This document shows positions 39,389 to 54,300 of a stretch of 64,000 nt of DNA, in pieces. Below the pieces are notes generated by a model. That model was not told where the DNA came from. It did not search any database and saw only the letters and a list, made by a program, of their open reading frames with translations. The position numbers and the translations under genes are program-made. Location of the stretch: assembly GCF_040954835.1 (NCBI RefSeq), contig NC_090723.1, forward strand, positions 5,962,001-6,026,000, given 5' to 3'. Numbering within the stretch: the first letter of the stretch is position 1; each line of letters begins with the position of its first letter. The stretch is from Lepisosteus oculatus (lineage: Eukaryota; Chordata; Actinopteri; Semionotiformes; Lepisosteidae).

Positions 39389-42300
39389 ATGGTACAGAAA
39401 AGTAGTATGTCCAGGACGCCTTCTACTTCTACACAGGAGATTCAAATGGACATTTTTGATAATCCTAGCTCACAGGTAAGATAAACCCTTTTTTTATTTT
39501 TTACGATATGGTAGGAAATTCCAGGTAAAAAAACAAACATATAAAACCAAGACTGTAAACTAATGAAATTGTGTCGCATTTTGAATGCCTTTCTCCTTTG
39601 AATCTAACTAAAGTGAGAAACCACTCAATGATGGTGTACTACATAGGGCAAACGGTATTATTTTTTGTTTGCAGAAGAATTAAGATGTAATATGTAGGCA
39701 ATAAATCTGAATGTACACACGGCAACGAACCCAGTCATTTGCTAAACCATAAACGAGTGAAGGAAACTTCAGTAGATATTCCAATATTGCCCCCATCATC
39801 ACCATTCATACGGATAAAACGCTGAACACGCTTCAAACACACCGTTATATTTAACAATACGTCGAAAATGTTTTTTTTCACAGGAGTCTGCTTGTAGTTG
39901 TGATTAGATAGCTGATATTCTCTTCAGTTCGGTTGTTGCGCTGACCTTATTTAAGTCTAAAAAATTAAAGCGTTTATTTCTACATATATATAGGGTGGGG
40001 TGACTTTCATTCCACTTTAAAACAAGGCAGCAGAATTGTGTTTAATGAATCAGTTCATGTGAAATGGAAGTGTTTGATTAATATTGGTACTTCACGAACA
40101 ACATACCGTTTTGACAATCTGGAGCTACAGGAGCGGGAGCAGCCTGACCACCTTATAGCTGTCCTGTTTCCGAGTCGGTTTTTAAAGAGGAGTGAGGAGT
40201 CTGTCACAGTAATTTGGCGTTTTATACGTTACAACCTCCTTCGGATAAGATGCCGTTTCAATAACACGACGGCTCTCGTTTACGCTTTAAACTATTATTT
40301 TAAAAAGACGATTTCTAGCGCTTTCCTCCCTGTAAAAGCAAAACCAAGGCTCCGCTGAGAAGGAAAAATGGGGAAAAAAGACGAGATGGGCTGGAAAGCG
40401 CAGCCCGGGTGTCGCTGGCGGAGGAGGGCGCGTGTGGCGCGCAGAGGGGTTCGGTCCTCTGACGGCCGCGAGCGCGCCCGGCGTTAGCCCCTGACGTCGG
40501 CGGTCACTCCGCTCAACCCACGCGCGGGCGGCGGTCCGCTCGTGGTAGCCTTGCAGGGCTCGGGAGAGTGCATGACAGCTCTCTCCAGTCCCCACAGGTG
40601 TTAGACCAGGCGTCTTACACGGCCCAGTATGGTTCCCATCATGCTACAGTACGTCTGGAGGTCTTCAGTCCAACCCGGCTCTTAACGAGCCAATCAAGCT
40701 AATTATTGGCCTAATGGATGCAGGTAAGTGTCCGTGCTTCAAAACCTGCATCTTGGAAAGAGCACAGAAATAGGCCTCACATGCACATGTGCTGTATATC
40801 TGCTTTTAAGCAAGGTGCTGAAAAGGGTACATAATTCAGAACTCGCCCGATTCATCAATCGCCTTTGCAAATGTCTGTTTCTAGCTTGTTTTTATTTTTG
40901 GCTCCTTAAAGAAATGATTTTTCCAGGCCTTTGATTTACCTTAATCTGCCAGAACAGTTTTTATGGGGCCGTGGTTCTCTTCTGTGTGTGTCATAATATA
41001 TTATAACGATAAGACAACACCACCGGTAAAATAGACAGGCAAGCTGTCTATTTCAGCCGAGCTTTTCCTGTTTGAAATTTTATTTTTATCTCCCAGCGTC
41101 TGCCCTCCTTGGTTTGAAACGGATAGCTTAGGTGTGAGACAGAGAAAGCTTGTTTATCACTTTGAATGTGCATGTCAGCTTTCATTAACATTAGCTGGGA
41201 TTTTATCTTTCAACAGCAACAACAAAAAAATAGGGCCCACACTGTACCATAATTAACTCCTCTGATCATTCCTGTTGTTTTAGGACACCAATGGATTTCC
41301 TTTCTTTTCTCCCCATGTAAATACAGAGAATAATTTGGAATGTTTCGGAATTTTAACGAATGTGTTTTTAATGTGGCAGTATGGTGTTGTCCATTGCACA
41401 CTGGGCTGTATTACTAAAATATCCCTAGTTCGTTCCTGCACATCGGTTAAGTTTTTCACCAGCATGCGCAGTGGGATTGGTCTTTGATGGTTGATGGTCT
41501 TTGAAGGGTTCTGTAATAACTGACCCGTTTCAACCCCCTGGAATATTTTAAAGAACAACTTTACCTGAACAAGTCCAAGGCAGCCTGGTGGAAAAGCCTT
41601 TTGGGCATGTGATGAACTCATGAATGTGAACTTCATCTGTGAACACAATAAAACAAAACACCTCACATTTGAGAAGATGTACAGGTAGTTACAAGAAATA
41701 AAATAAAAAAAAACAAGTAAAAAGCAGGGATTGAACAGAAGCCCAGTCTGGCTGCATAGTGTTAACCCGTCTGAGGGTTTGTCTACTTTACATTAATGGA
41801 CAAAACAGATTTGCTCCTTTTAATGATTCTTGTTTGACAGTTTATTAAAAGTAACATCTTGCAGCCAGTATATTTCTTCAGTCTGTGTCATGTTGCGCAC
41901 AGTGAAGTGGTCATTCTCCGTGTTTTATCACACCCTTTCATTTCTGACACATTCACTGCCCACTAAACTCTCATTTTACACCAGGGATTATTTGCTTTGT
42001 TGTGTTTTTGTGTTTAATTCGAAAAACCTGGAGGAAGGAGCTCTGAGCTCTGTGTTCAAAGTGTGGAATGCTGTTGCAGCCGAAGTGGGCTGAAGACCAA
42101 TCCAGTAGCACTGAAACAATACTGTAAGACGGTTATTTTCACTCAACGGACTAAAGAAAAGAGGATGTGGATTGGTTTTGCTTTGAAACGGTGCGTATTT
42201 ATGCTTAATTGTGTTCTGCATATTCCACGCAATGAAATAATATGCACTAAAAAGCACTTGGTCTTCCGAATATTGCATCATTATAAACTATTTTTATCTT

Positions 42301-45300
42301 CTGATTTGATGGAAATTTAATTGGCAGCACTTAAAGTGAGCATGGCAGACAGGACACCTGTGAAGCGTTGCTGAATCATTGAGGCTCTCCAGGAGAAGAA
42401 TTAAATAGTTAGGTGTATCACTGCAAATATTATTTTAATATTTAGCTTATTTTTCATTGAAGCTGATGTCAGATGCTCTTGGCCTCAATGCCCATTGTGT
42501 TGACTTGCAAAAAGGACACTGATGTTGGTTTGTCTGTCCTCTGGCTTGGGAGGATCTACGGCAGGTGGTGGCAGTGTTCATGAAGCTTTTCCAACGCTTT
42601 GAGGGGTCCTCTTTGTGCTGTCTGTGTCTCTGCTTCCTGCGGCAGCGTCAAGATCCTAACTGCTTGCTAGACCTCTGGCCTGGTTCTGGATCTGATGCTG
42701 TGATCTTCAAACACCGGTGAGCTCAGGCAGCCAGAGGCAGCATCTGAGGAGATGTTGGCCTTCTCTGTCAGTGTCAGGTGTTTGTGGGAGATGACCTCTG
42801 AGGTCCAGTGGATCGAAATGCAAAGATCTCAATGGGAGCTTAATGGACGGAGGACCAGTTACCAGATTGTTACCCCACAGTTACCAGTCCGGTTTTCTGG
42901 TGTGTCTCAGTAAAAATGCAGCAGAGTTCCTGGAGATCTGCAGCTGAGCGAGGATGTGGTGCATCATCATCAGCGCGCAGGGGCTTGACAGCTGAAGTCA
43001 GGGTGGCCTTTGCCCTGGATCAGACTCCGTGGGGGAAAGGCACCTCAGCTTCCATTCAGGGATTTAGTTCTGCTCCAGCTGGGAGTTTTTGCTGGGCACT
43101 TGAAGCATTTCGGTAAGAAATATATCAAAAACAGCACAGGAGCAATGAGAGACGTCAGCTAGATCCATTACTGAGAGTCCCTGCTTGCATATAATTGCAC
43201 TGATAATACAATGATAGCAGTAAATATATGTATGTATGATTGAGGTAGCTGTCATTATTTTAGGCATGTTAAATTCTGTAATTTCAATTTCTCGTTGGTG
43301 AGGATAATCCTATCATATTCTTAAGATGCTCTGTACTGTGTGGCTAAATTAAGATGTTTACGTAAAGCTGTGAAGCTGTTCTATCTCAGGTTAATTTCCC
43401 AGGCAAAGCTGTAACCTGGTGGTTTCAACACCTGGGCGGACAGAAGCAACAGGACATTAGTCTGGTAGCGGATCAAGAGCATTAATGTGGCTCCTCAGCT
43501 TTAAAGAGAACAGCGTTTCTTTATTTCCACTTGCTGCATTGATCTCCAGTGAAAATGCCCTACACATCTGGAAAGCCAGTTAAAATGTGGGCTATTACTC
43601 CGCAGAACAAAACAGGAATTCACTAGTTAGGTGAGGAGCAGCAATGCTTTTCTTTTTTGGCAGAAGGAGAACGAAGGCATTTTGCTGCCTGCTAAGCAGT
43701 CTTGTTGTTTCGGTGTAAAAAAAACATAACCAGCCCTCAGGGGAGCTATGTGAGTCGGCTGCAGAGTGTGACAGAGGAGGAACAATTCAGGAAATTTTCT
43801 TGTCATTAGAGCTACAGAAATGCTGCCGAAAAGAAGTAGCCGGAGACCGAGAGGCAGGAGTGGAGGGAAGAAACGAAAGTCCGGAAGCTGTTTAGGGCTT
43901 CAGAAAGATTTCCCCAAATTATCTGCTGTTAGATTTTCATGTTGGACACATCCTGTAGCAGGAAACGGTGCTCCTGGCCTGGGGATATTGGTGTTTTTAT
44001 CGGGTTCTGTTCGGTGACTTACTGATTGCTGAATAGGGCAGAATGAAATAATAGCAACATCTGTTGCTGAAAAAAGTGTCTTCACCACGGTCCCTTGCCA
44101 TATGATAGGAGCCCCAATCAGTCAGTTGTTTGCTGTGAAATGAATGATTAATCCTGAGCTGCCGGTTTTTTAAAGGTAGATTCTCATTTATCTCCTTTAA
44201 ATATTTTGTTTTAACGGAAGCTGCAAATCCACCTCTTTTAACCGTGAGAGGTGTCCCTTAAGGACCGTTTTAAAGATAAAAGTGTGGTAAAGACACACAC
44301 GCACACAATGCCCTAAAGCCACACTCGATAAATAACAGAGACAATAAAACATTGTACTTGTGTATCTGCATGAATAAGTACAAATGGGAGCATTGCTGAA
44401 TGCAGCAGGGCTCCGGGGCTGGCTCAGCTCTCCCCTGGTAAGTCTGAGTCATGCTTGATTGTAAGAAGGTGCATCACACCCGAGTTCAGAGGTCAGGGGA
44501 GCAGTGTGGATGGAGATGCTCTTCGAGGCTCCAGGTGGAGTTGCTGTGGCTCTTGCTGTGAAGGCTGTGCTGCAGCCAGCTGTCTCATGCCTTAGAACAA
44601 GTCTTATCCATCACGCTTCCGATTGCTACCAAATGCAATTAGCAGGCAATGTATCTCCATGACAACGTGGCAACAAGAGGGGGCTTAATTTAATGGAGGG
44701 CTCTGCCTTGGTGGCAGAAGCGATTTGTCGGACCTCGGCCAATCGGATTAGAGAAATATGGCCCGTGACAGGTAATTAATAAGGCCCGATAATGAAAGGG
44801 GGGTGGGCTCTCCACCAATTAACTGATCTTCAGACAAATGCCTTGTTTTTATTGTGCTAAAGAGGTTCTTCAGATGACTTTCATTAGTTGTTTTTTTTTT
44901 TTTGCTGGCTTGACTTCCACTTCGTCCACCCTGCAGTGTTAGACGCCCACGCAGCGATGTCCAGCCTTTGATTGTGTAACGTTTCCACTTTTAGTGAGGT
45001 GGCAACAGCTAACAGCTCACGAAGATTTCAAGTCCCTTTAAATCTGTGAGGACTTGACTGTTTGTGACTGCGCACGTGCCACATAGGGGGCGACCCGGCT
45101 AGACCTGCCACCACCAGGAGGAACTCCCTGCTCATGAGCTTCAGCTCCCCTCGCTCAGCGGGCGGGTTTTTGCGGATGTGTCGTAGAGATGGAGATATTG
45201 CAGGCTTCCTCGGTGGCGTGCTCCGGCTGTTGGCTGTGCAATGGAGGGTGGAGGGGGAACGTTCCCTGGGGTCTCGCGTTCCCTCAGCACAGCACAGCTT

Positions 45301-48300
45301 CCTGCTCACAGGAGCTCTGCAGCCGCCAGTTCGAGGCTGGGGGCCACCTTAGTTGGTGGCAGCGTGCTGTTGGCAGGGCCCCTCTGGGTTAGCGCGGGCA
45401 GTAGCTGGGGAGGGACCTCTTGGTGCCTCACGGCAGCATCAGAGGGGTGGCCTGGGGATTGTGGGATACCCGATGACGAGTGGCCGCGCCGGGGTGCAGG
45501 CGAGAGCACCCCTGGGTGGACACGGGAGCCTGTACCGGGGTGAGCTGTGTCTTTAAAAAAAAATAAAAGAGAAACGATTGCAAATCAAATGGTTACATCA
45601 TAAAAATTAATTACTATTTCTCTATTTAAAAAAGAAAAACGGAAGCAATCCCCATGGATTCATCCTGACTTTCCTGTGGCTGTTCATCCCGCTCTGTGAA
45701 TTGAGTGTCAGTAATGGAGGTTTGCGTACAGGATAATATAACACATGGTCTTTCTCCCTGTTTTTGTCTTTCTCTTCCCAGGGGAAGTATGTCAAAAGGA
45801 AGAGCCGCTTCAAACGCTCGGATGGCAGTACCTCCTCCGACACCACTTCCAACAGCTTCGTGCGGCAGGTAGGGGCTCCAGCCATGCCCTCCCAGCACCC
45901 CCTCGCAAACGGGCACCCGCGCCCTGCTTTGCAGCGGTAAAAAGCCCTGAGTGAGGAGACTTCTCATGCTAGGAAGGGGGAGGGGGGGCAGCATCCGAAT
46001 CCCCCACTCTAGCAGGTCAGCTCATCGGGCTCGGCCTACTGTGTAAAGGCCAGCTGAGTGCATGTCAGCCTGCAGTCCAGGGTCACACTGGTCAGTGCTA
46101 CATTGACTCGTCAACGGTGCTGCACAGCCTTGCACGCGTGCAGTGTACAGGTCTAAGCTAGCCAACGCCCATCGATCTGCTTGTGGATCTGCTGCTATGT
46201 GTCGGTATTAAGCATTTGAATCAGAAGCAGGCAGGGTTAGGCATTGCATGTGTCCTCGCTGGGTTTAATCTCACTCCCCTGATCATTCTTCCTCACCTTT
46301 GTTACTGTTGGAAGCACTGAAACGAAAACACATTTCAGGGTGCAGTCTGGAAACCCAGAGTCCCCTTCGGATGAGCTCTCGACACTGCCTCCACCTGATG
46401 CAAAAAAACTGTTTGCCAGGCCCGTCCTGGTGCGTTTCAGAATCTCGGTGTCTTAACGCCAGCGATTCCAAAGGTTGGGCTTAAAAGGGTTTGAAAGCAC
46501 GGTGTTATTTGTATGTACGGTAATACTGCAAAGGGTTAAAGGTCTCAGGCTATAAATAAACACCCAAGAAAGCAGAAGAGAACAGCTGAAGCTAGTTGTG
46601 ATAAAAAAATGTGCTGCCCACAGGTGTTCGCTGTGCTACTGAACACAGTGTTGCTGCTCAAACCAGAAAAATAATCAATATGCTCTTTAAAGCCGAGAGT
46701 CTGGCAAGTTTATTTATTTTGTTTTACAGTTTCAAGGTACACTGTGTCCCCACTTGTGCTGTTGATGTTTTAAACTGAAGGGTGTATTGAAATATACCAT
46801 AGTCAGAAAGAACTCCTTTCTCTGTAGCTAGAGTCCTTCTTAAAGAGGGATGGGGGGTTTAGCTCAAGAACAGAATGACCTGAAAAGCTGATTATGAAAT
46901 CTCGAGAGTGTGCTGGGACAGCACCTTTGTCTTCGGGAACTATAGGCACCTTTTAAGATCAAAGAAAGTTTGTCTGAACCACAAAGGACCCCACATGCTT
47001 TTGTGCTTGAAATCAATGAAAATCTTTTTCATTATTGGTTGTTTGTTTGTATGACAACTTAGGGCGCTGCATAGGCTGCAAGGTTTATTCCAAGCTGAAA
47101 GGAAAAGAGAGACAACGTTTCAGCTGTGGAGCGTTCCTCACACACGTGAAGAAGGTTCCACAACCAAATCTTTGTGTCTCATTTCTTTTCCTTGCAGCAT
47201 GGAATAAGCCTTTACCTGTTCCTTTATTTGTATTCATAGAGCAGGCAGGTAGACCCTCTCTGGGATAGAGTCTGACATAAGTGTATTAAATTGCTCAGAG
47301 AGAGCTGTTTTATTTCAGCAGAGTGAAATGATTGGCAGTCTCTCATCAGATATGGTTTGGGAGAGCATTTTTCTCTATCTCTCAAGGAGCAGATGTTCCC
47401 AGAACGCTGTCTTAAGAGTGAGGGACTGATGGGAGTGCGGCGTCTCATCCGTCAGATCGCTGACCCGCTGATGGGTCTCGGCTGGCTCGGGTCCCTCCGG
47501 CAGCTGGAGGCTCGGAGAGGGGGGGGGGGATTGAGTGTTAGCATTTGATGGGGGGGGGAGGTGCAGTCTTTGAGAGGTGCTGTGTCGCAGTGGGGGCTCA
47601 CCGGAGATGAGAAAGATCACTCTCTCCCAAATCCCCGCACACCTGCGGGATCCGCCTGAATTATTCATGTTCATCCTCTCCTCCTGTCCCCCAGCTCTTC
47701 CCCCTGTTCCCGTCCGCCTCCTCTCCCGCTTCCCTCTGTCGGCTCCTCTTTGCCTCTGCCTTTCGGTCAGGGGGTTCAGGGGGTCTCCTCAGCCCCTGTG
47801 GCGGTTCTGGTGTCTTTATTTTGGGGGGGCGGCCTGGTGGATCCTTGATAAGAGCCGCGTTTTTGGTCACGTGCCGCATGAACGGAGCCCCCCCGAGACC
47901 CTCGTAGCCGTAGCAGAAGCCAGCAAAATGCGGCTTTACCCCCCTGCGTCTGTGCTCGCCCGGCTGCCGTGGAGCATGGACCCCTGAGCTCGTTGTTCTG
48001 TGCGAGCCCTCCGGCCTCCCCCCCGCGACTGGAATTGCGATGGGAGATCAATCACAAACAAACCCGCCTTTCTGTCATCTAGATCCTCCTTCCTAGAGCA
48101 GGAAACACGTTTTTTCCCCCTCAACCTCGGGGGGGCTCTTCCAGCGATGACAGCAGACAATCCTGCTACTGTACGTCCACCGCTGCCTGGGGGGCGGACC
48201 TTCGGGGCCCCGAAACACCGCGTCCAGGAACGGGCCCTGGAGCGGCTCCCCAGTCGCTCACGTGGGACTGGAGCGGCGTGGCCTGACCCGAGCAGGGCTG

Positions 48301-51300
48301 GTTCCATCTGCCGGATGACATTTGCGCGCTCTGTGTGTGTGTTGCGGGGATCATGAGGCGATGAGCTCCACCCTCCTGCTGGGTTTAAAGGTCACTGTGC
48401 TCCCAGTGGGCTCCTGTTCCCTCATTAATTCTTTACCTCTGATCGCCTTCTGGATGTGTGGGGGGGGGGTTTCTTTGACTGTCACACCGCTCTGTGGAGC
48501 ACAGAGCACATGACTGCTAATCGCAGTTTTAATCATCAGCACACTTTGTCTGAGATAAAAGCTCATTACCTACTGTTCCTTTCTTGTGTGGTTATTTTGA
48601 TCTTTATGCTTTAATTGTGTAATTAGTCGGGGACTCTTTGAGTTGTTGGTTTGATGCGCTGGCCCCTTGGTGATTGCCACACAAGTGGGAGAGTGCATTT
48701 TTATAGCAATACGCACCACAGCAAACCAGCATAATCCTGCAGCAGTATTTCAGGGAGGAGACAAGCCTGATCCGGAATCAAACTCCACCGTTCCATTTCC
48801 GCAAAATGTATCTCTTTTGTGAGAACTGGGCATGCTTTGTGGTTTTACCCCAGCTTGCGCTGCTGTAACATTTCAGTATCGCAGGCGTTGGTCTTCTGTG
48901 ATGTTTCTGACTGACAGCGACGCTGACTTGTACAGCTTTGTGAGCAAGCACTTGCAGCACCGCCAATAAAGAGTGGACCGTGACTGGATTTAAAAAAAAA
49001 AAAATGATTTTGATCTTGTAAGTTGACCTTTCGACATCAACCCCGAAAGCTGTTCCTTTTTGCTGGATTTCCAGAATTATTTCTGAAAAGCCAGCCTGCG
49101 TCACTGACTGACGAAGGTCAGAGGCCACGCCTTCGCAGCGAGACGAGCCTGAGATTAGTGGACAGAACAGGGACGTTTTTCGGAAGGGCGGGCAGACGTT
49201 AGTGTTGCTGGTGACTCTGCTGGACGGGGTGTTGTGGAGAGACAGCCAGACGGGGGGGCGCGGAGCTGGTACCCTGGCTTGGTTACCGTGGAGACCGTGC
49301 ATAGAATTTCACCTCACCACTGATCTGCAAGTGGAGGGGAGTGGGGGGCTTGGCGGCACCTTGGTAACCAGGAAAATGACTGGGAGAGCAAGATAATTAT
49401 CATCGCTTATTAGCATCAGGAATATCCTGGCTGTTAGATCGTGGGGTGCCTGTGCTGGGAAAGGGGACTTTTAAAAGCAGCTGCTTGAAGGCATGTCTTT
49501 GCTGCAGAGCTCGGCTGTCAATATTAAAGCGATTTTCAGCTAGGGATGGCGACAAGCCTGTTGTCTGTAGATCCGGTGTCAGTGTGCAGGGTGTGTGAAC
49601 ACGCAGGCGGAGTGATAGTCTGAGGAGAGTGCAGGTAGGAGAGGAGACTCCTTCTGCAGTTCTGTCAGACTGCTGGAGTAAGAAGGCGAGCCTCTCCTAC
49701 TTGGTACTGACACGCATACAGTAAGGAATAATTCTGGCCCTTTGAAACCCTTGTTACGGAGATGTCATAAAATAATGTTTCAGAGCATGTGTAACAGTGT
49801 AACAGTGTGTAAACTGTAGTCGGCTTTAATGCACTCAGCTGTATCTTTTTTACATGTTCATTTCCCTTGTAATAATTTAAAATGCTGCATGAATGTGTGG
49901 GGGTTTTGTGGCGGTCTAGGGCTCGAGGAGGAAGAGAGAGCACTGGGGTGGTTCACTGGCTGGGAGTCTTGCTGTCAAGAACTGGGGTTAGGATTCAGAG
50001 TGGAAGCAGTGCCTTGATCTTCGCTCTCAACCTTTCGTCTGACTGTGTTGTGTAGCCTGCCACAGCGATGGCGATTGATATCGCTATTGTAATATCCGGT
50101 CTTCCTCACGTTTTTTTTTTTTCCTTGCTTGGCATCAAAGCTGTTCTTTCTAAAATTCCTGTGTTGCTGATATTTTTCCAGAGGCAACCATTTCTCTCCC
50201 TGTCTCTATGGAAATGAATTAAACCTGACCCGGAGTCTAGAGTTTGCACCATGGCAACTTGCTAATATTGCTTTAGCTGAACGGTTCTGCAGTTTACAAT
50301 TGTTTAGAGGATTTGATGTTTTTTATGGTGGATGATTTTTTAAATTCGGCGCTAGTGTTTCATATAACATCTTACAGTTTGATTAGCTTTTGTGAGGTCT
50401 GGGGTCTGGTTTTAGAGGCATCTCTGAAAAAAGGGGTTTCCAAACCAGGACAAGGTTTCAGGTAGTTATAGGTAAAATTATCCTTCTACATGGAAGTGGG
50501 GCTCTTGTCACATTGGGAGCTGTCTCCCTCTAGTGGCATAATTGAAGCCGTCCTTCTTAGGTTATTGACTACTTGGGCCCAGCAGAAAACTGATCCCAGG
50601 GTTAGTGGAGATAAGCAACAGAACAGAGAAGCATATAGTCCTGAGAAGAGCTACTGCATACTTTGAAGAACTGAAGCTTTTAGACTGTTAAAAAGAAATG
50701 AAGAAGCTGATTTGACATAAGTATTCAAAATCTTAAAGGCTTTAACAAAGTCAACCCAGCGACCTTCTTCAGAATTAACAGTGAAACACGACCCAGAGGA
50801 CACAAGTGGGAACTTTGAAGACGTGCATAGACAACCGATCCCAGACGGCACTTGTTTTTCCCTTTGTGTAAAAAGTTCCCCAGCCGCGTTGTTGAAGTCA
50901 GTACCCTGGCTTCCATCACAAAGCCGGCTGGATGAGATCCTGGGATCGATGAGATCCCAGCTACCGAGTAGGCTGGGTAGACTGAGTGACCTCCGCTCGT
51001 CTGTGACTCTTCTGATGAGCCTGGAGCACTCGGGGATTTTAGTCCCTGAGCCAGACTTGCAAGAGATCAGCCTCCTGTGTTGGATCCACATCAGCCACAT
51101 CAGGCTTTGCTGTCCGTCTGTTTTGTTACTAAGGAAAACCAAATAATGCGTTAGGGCTCGGAACACCGGGTGTTAGTTTGGAAATCGTGCATTGAATCTC
51201 CTAACGTGTGAACCGGATGCCAACATCATTCTCCATCACTTTTCCGTTTCATCCAAAGTCCCTCTTCTTCCTGTCATGGAAACCTCTGCTCTCGGAGGTC

Positions 51301-54300
51301 AGAGGCGAGAAGGGCGCTGCGCTCCAAACACCTGCCTGAGCGCTTCCTCCCCCTGCTGTGCGGGCAGGAGGGGACCTGGCCGGAAAGCATGGGAAAGCTC
51401 AGCCTCAGCAGAGCGCGGTGGTTTCCGTTCAGTTGCTGTGAGCCTGCTGGTCACAGAGCTGAGCTTGGGTGTGCTCCCTGAGCGCTGGAGACCCGCAGGG
51501 GGGGTGTTTTCTAGGAGAGAGGGACGCCGCTGACCCACAGCTGAACAATCCGGTGTCGTGCTCGCAAACGGTACTGGCGGTGCACCTGAAAAAATAAATA
51601 CCTTTCACGCAGCTCGGAGTGACAGACTGTCCTTCGGGGTCTCGCTGCAAAGCTCTTCCCTCCTTTTCCAGGCTCCGCTGCGGGCGGAAAGGCACGGATC
51701 GGGGCTGCTGCAGCGGGGACTTACTCTCTTTCCTGTCCCCGAGGGGAAATTCCGCTTTGCCGGCCGGTAAAAGCCACAACCCGATGCACAGCACATGCCG
51801 CACAGCGTGCACCCCAGACCAAAGAAGGAACCTACGCTCAGAAGATGAGAAAAAGACGTTAGCATCTATCTTCACGATTGAGAAAAAAAAAAGCTGAAGA
51901 AATTGGGTCATCGGTGTATGAGATATGTACATAGGATCTGAAAAAGTAAAATATCCATTCAGATGTCCGAATTAAGCTGATTAATAGCCATGGGAATATG
52001 GGATGCAGGACTGCATGTGTCCGGTCTCTCTGCCAGCTGTGCGTCGGTCCTGGAGCTGGCAGGAGGGAGTGGACAGGCTCAGGCTGCTGTACTAGGTAGC
52101 TGTGGATCGTGTCCTGTCGTCTGCCCCACTCTGGCCCCGGGACGCAAGCCTGTCAACTGGATTCCCCTGGGTACTGTAGACAGGCCTGCAGCCCTGGGAT
52201 AGATTAGTACCATTAACCACCGGCGCTGATCCAAGCCACTTATCCCATTTACGGTTTTCTACAATTAAAGCACATAAATCTACCTTTCACGCACCAGATG
52301 ATTTCCAGCGCCCTCGGAAGTGTGCTGCTGCCCCGTTCTTTAAAGCCGAACAGTACCCTGGCTCTGGCAGGCTGCATTTCCGCCTCTTCACTGTGCAGTT
52401 TCATGAGTTGTCTCGTTTTGGCCGGAGCTCCGGCGGTTTTCCATGGGGAAAGAGCAGGATCATCCATCAAGTGCCCTTCCGTGGAACAAGGATCCACTCC
52501 TGACAGGTTTACGACTGGTTGATGTAACTAGTTCATCCGAGAAGCACTCGAGTATCAGCAGATTCTGCTTTGCATGAAGATGCCACGTCACGAGTGTCCT
52601 GAGTTTTGCTCAAATGTGGCTTGGAAACTGCATCCAGTTTTGTAGATCACCATTAAATGATCAAGTCCTAAAAAATTCACTGTGATTAATTAAGCAAGTG
52701 ATTTCTTGTATATAGTATATAGTATATATATATAGTGATTTAGAGAACGTTTGGAACCAAAGTCGGGGCACTCTTTATCTGGCGGAGACCAGAGCTCTGT
52801 TAAATGAACAGTTAACTTGCTTGATTCAATGATATCTCACAGGTCCAGTCCTTAAAAGCAAGTGACCTATAAGACTCACTGGTCACTCCAGGAGCAGGAC
52901 CGGAGACCGCTTATCACCACAAAATCAGTGCTTTAACTTAAACACGGACAGTTTTTCTTTTTGTTATGACTTCTGGCACCGTGGATGAGGCTGTGGAGAG
53001 CACTGAAAATCAATCTTGCTCTGTGGTAATTTGTTGACATTGTGTTTCTAAGCTGACTCTGTTTTGTGTTGCTATGGCATCCATGTTCAAATGCACAGTT
53101 TCTCAGGGGATAAAATAGATCTCTGTTTGAAGATGTTTATTCTTAAGTGGGATCGGGTCTAACTCTGTGGCCTCCTTGCACTTATTCGAAATTTAAAAAA
53201 AAAAAGCCCGAAAGGCTTCTCCGCAATCGTTGTTTTGTGGATGTGCAGAAGTGTTTGTCTGAAATGATGAAAACTAGATTTTCCGAAAATTGGCGATTGC
53301 AAAATGATGATCCAAAAGGATTAAAGGATAATTCCAAGTTTGCTATGGTTCATTTGCTAGAGAATCTGCTGTTCTATTGCATAATCTGTTCCTGTACAGT
53401 GTATACGCCGAGGTGCTGCGATTTTAACAGTTGGTTTACAGCACTGTTGCCTGTGCTTTATGTAATATTAATCCCCCTTCACAACACTGTGCTCTTTTCA
53501 TGCCCATTTTCTTTTTTGCTTCCCCTGTGAAGTCTTGTCTCTTTTTAACGGTATTTTGTGGGTAATGGCTTTCTGTGTTATGTAATCCTCTGTCTTTAAC
53601 CCTTACCCCTTTCCAAAATGCACTCTCGGAGAAAGCTTCGAAATTTGCTAGCTCTTAATGTTGCATGGTCCGCTATCAGCTGCACTGCTCTGTGCCTTCC
53701 TGTGCTTTCCAGCCTTCCGTCCTGCGCTCCAGCAATGTCTTTGGTCTCGTATAAAGTAGAGCATGGTAGCGGGAGAGAGGGAGGGGGCATCCCTCTTCTC
53801 TCACTGTCCTGGTTTTCTGCGACGGGGGTGTGAGTGGGGTTGAATGGCTGACGGTGGCATACCGAGCCTCCTTCTGGGGACGTTTTTATTCAGCCCCTGT
53901 TTCTGCCCTGCCAGGGCTAAATATAATTACCAGTTTGCAAATGTAGCAAGAGTCCTGCAACCTGACCCTCTCTCTCCGTCTCTCCCCCCACCCCCCTTCT
54001 CCCCTCTCTCCCTCTCTCTGTCTTCTTCTGCGCTGTGCTGAGGTTCTGGGGTGGGGTGGTGGCGGCGGCGGTGGTGGTGGGGGGGGGTGGGATAGGAACG
54101 GCCCGGGTGGGGGGGGGGTCCTGCTCTCACTGCTCACTCCTGCACTCTCTCGCTCACACGGTCACTCTCTCACACTCTCGCCGGGGAACTGTGTGCACCT
54201 CCAGGTTTGCTGTCCGTGAGCAGGGTAAAGGAGGAATGGAGACTCTGGAGAAAATACACAGGCCCGTTGTGGTAAGCAGCGCTCCTGTTTTGCTGGGCAT

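Noticed and set aside
47577-47987. Plus-strand frame of 136 codons in cacnb1 intron 2
   Set aside because: Low-complexity proline- and leucine-rich translation of a C-rich stretch, without splice context.
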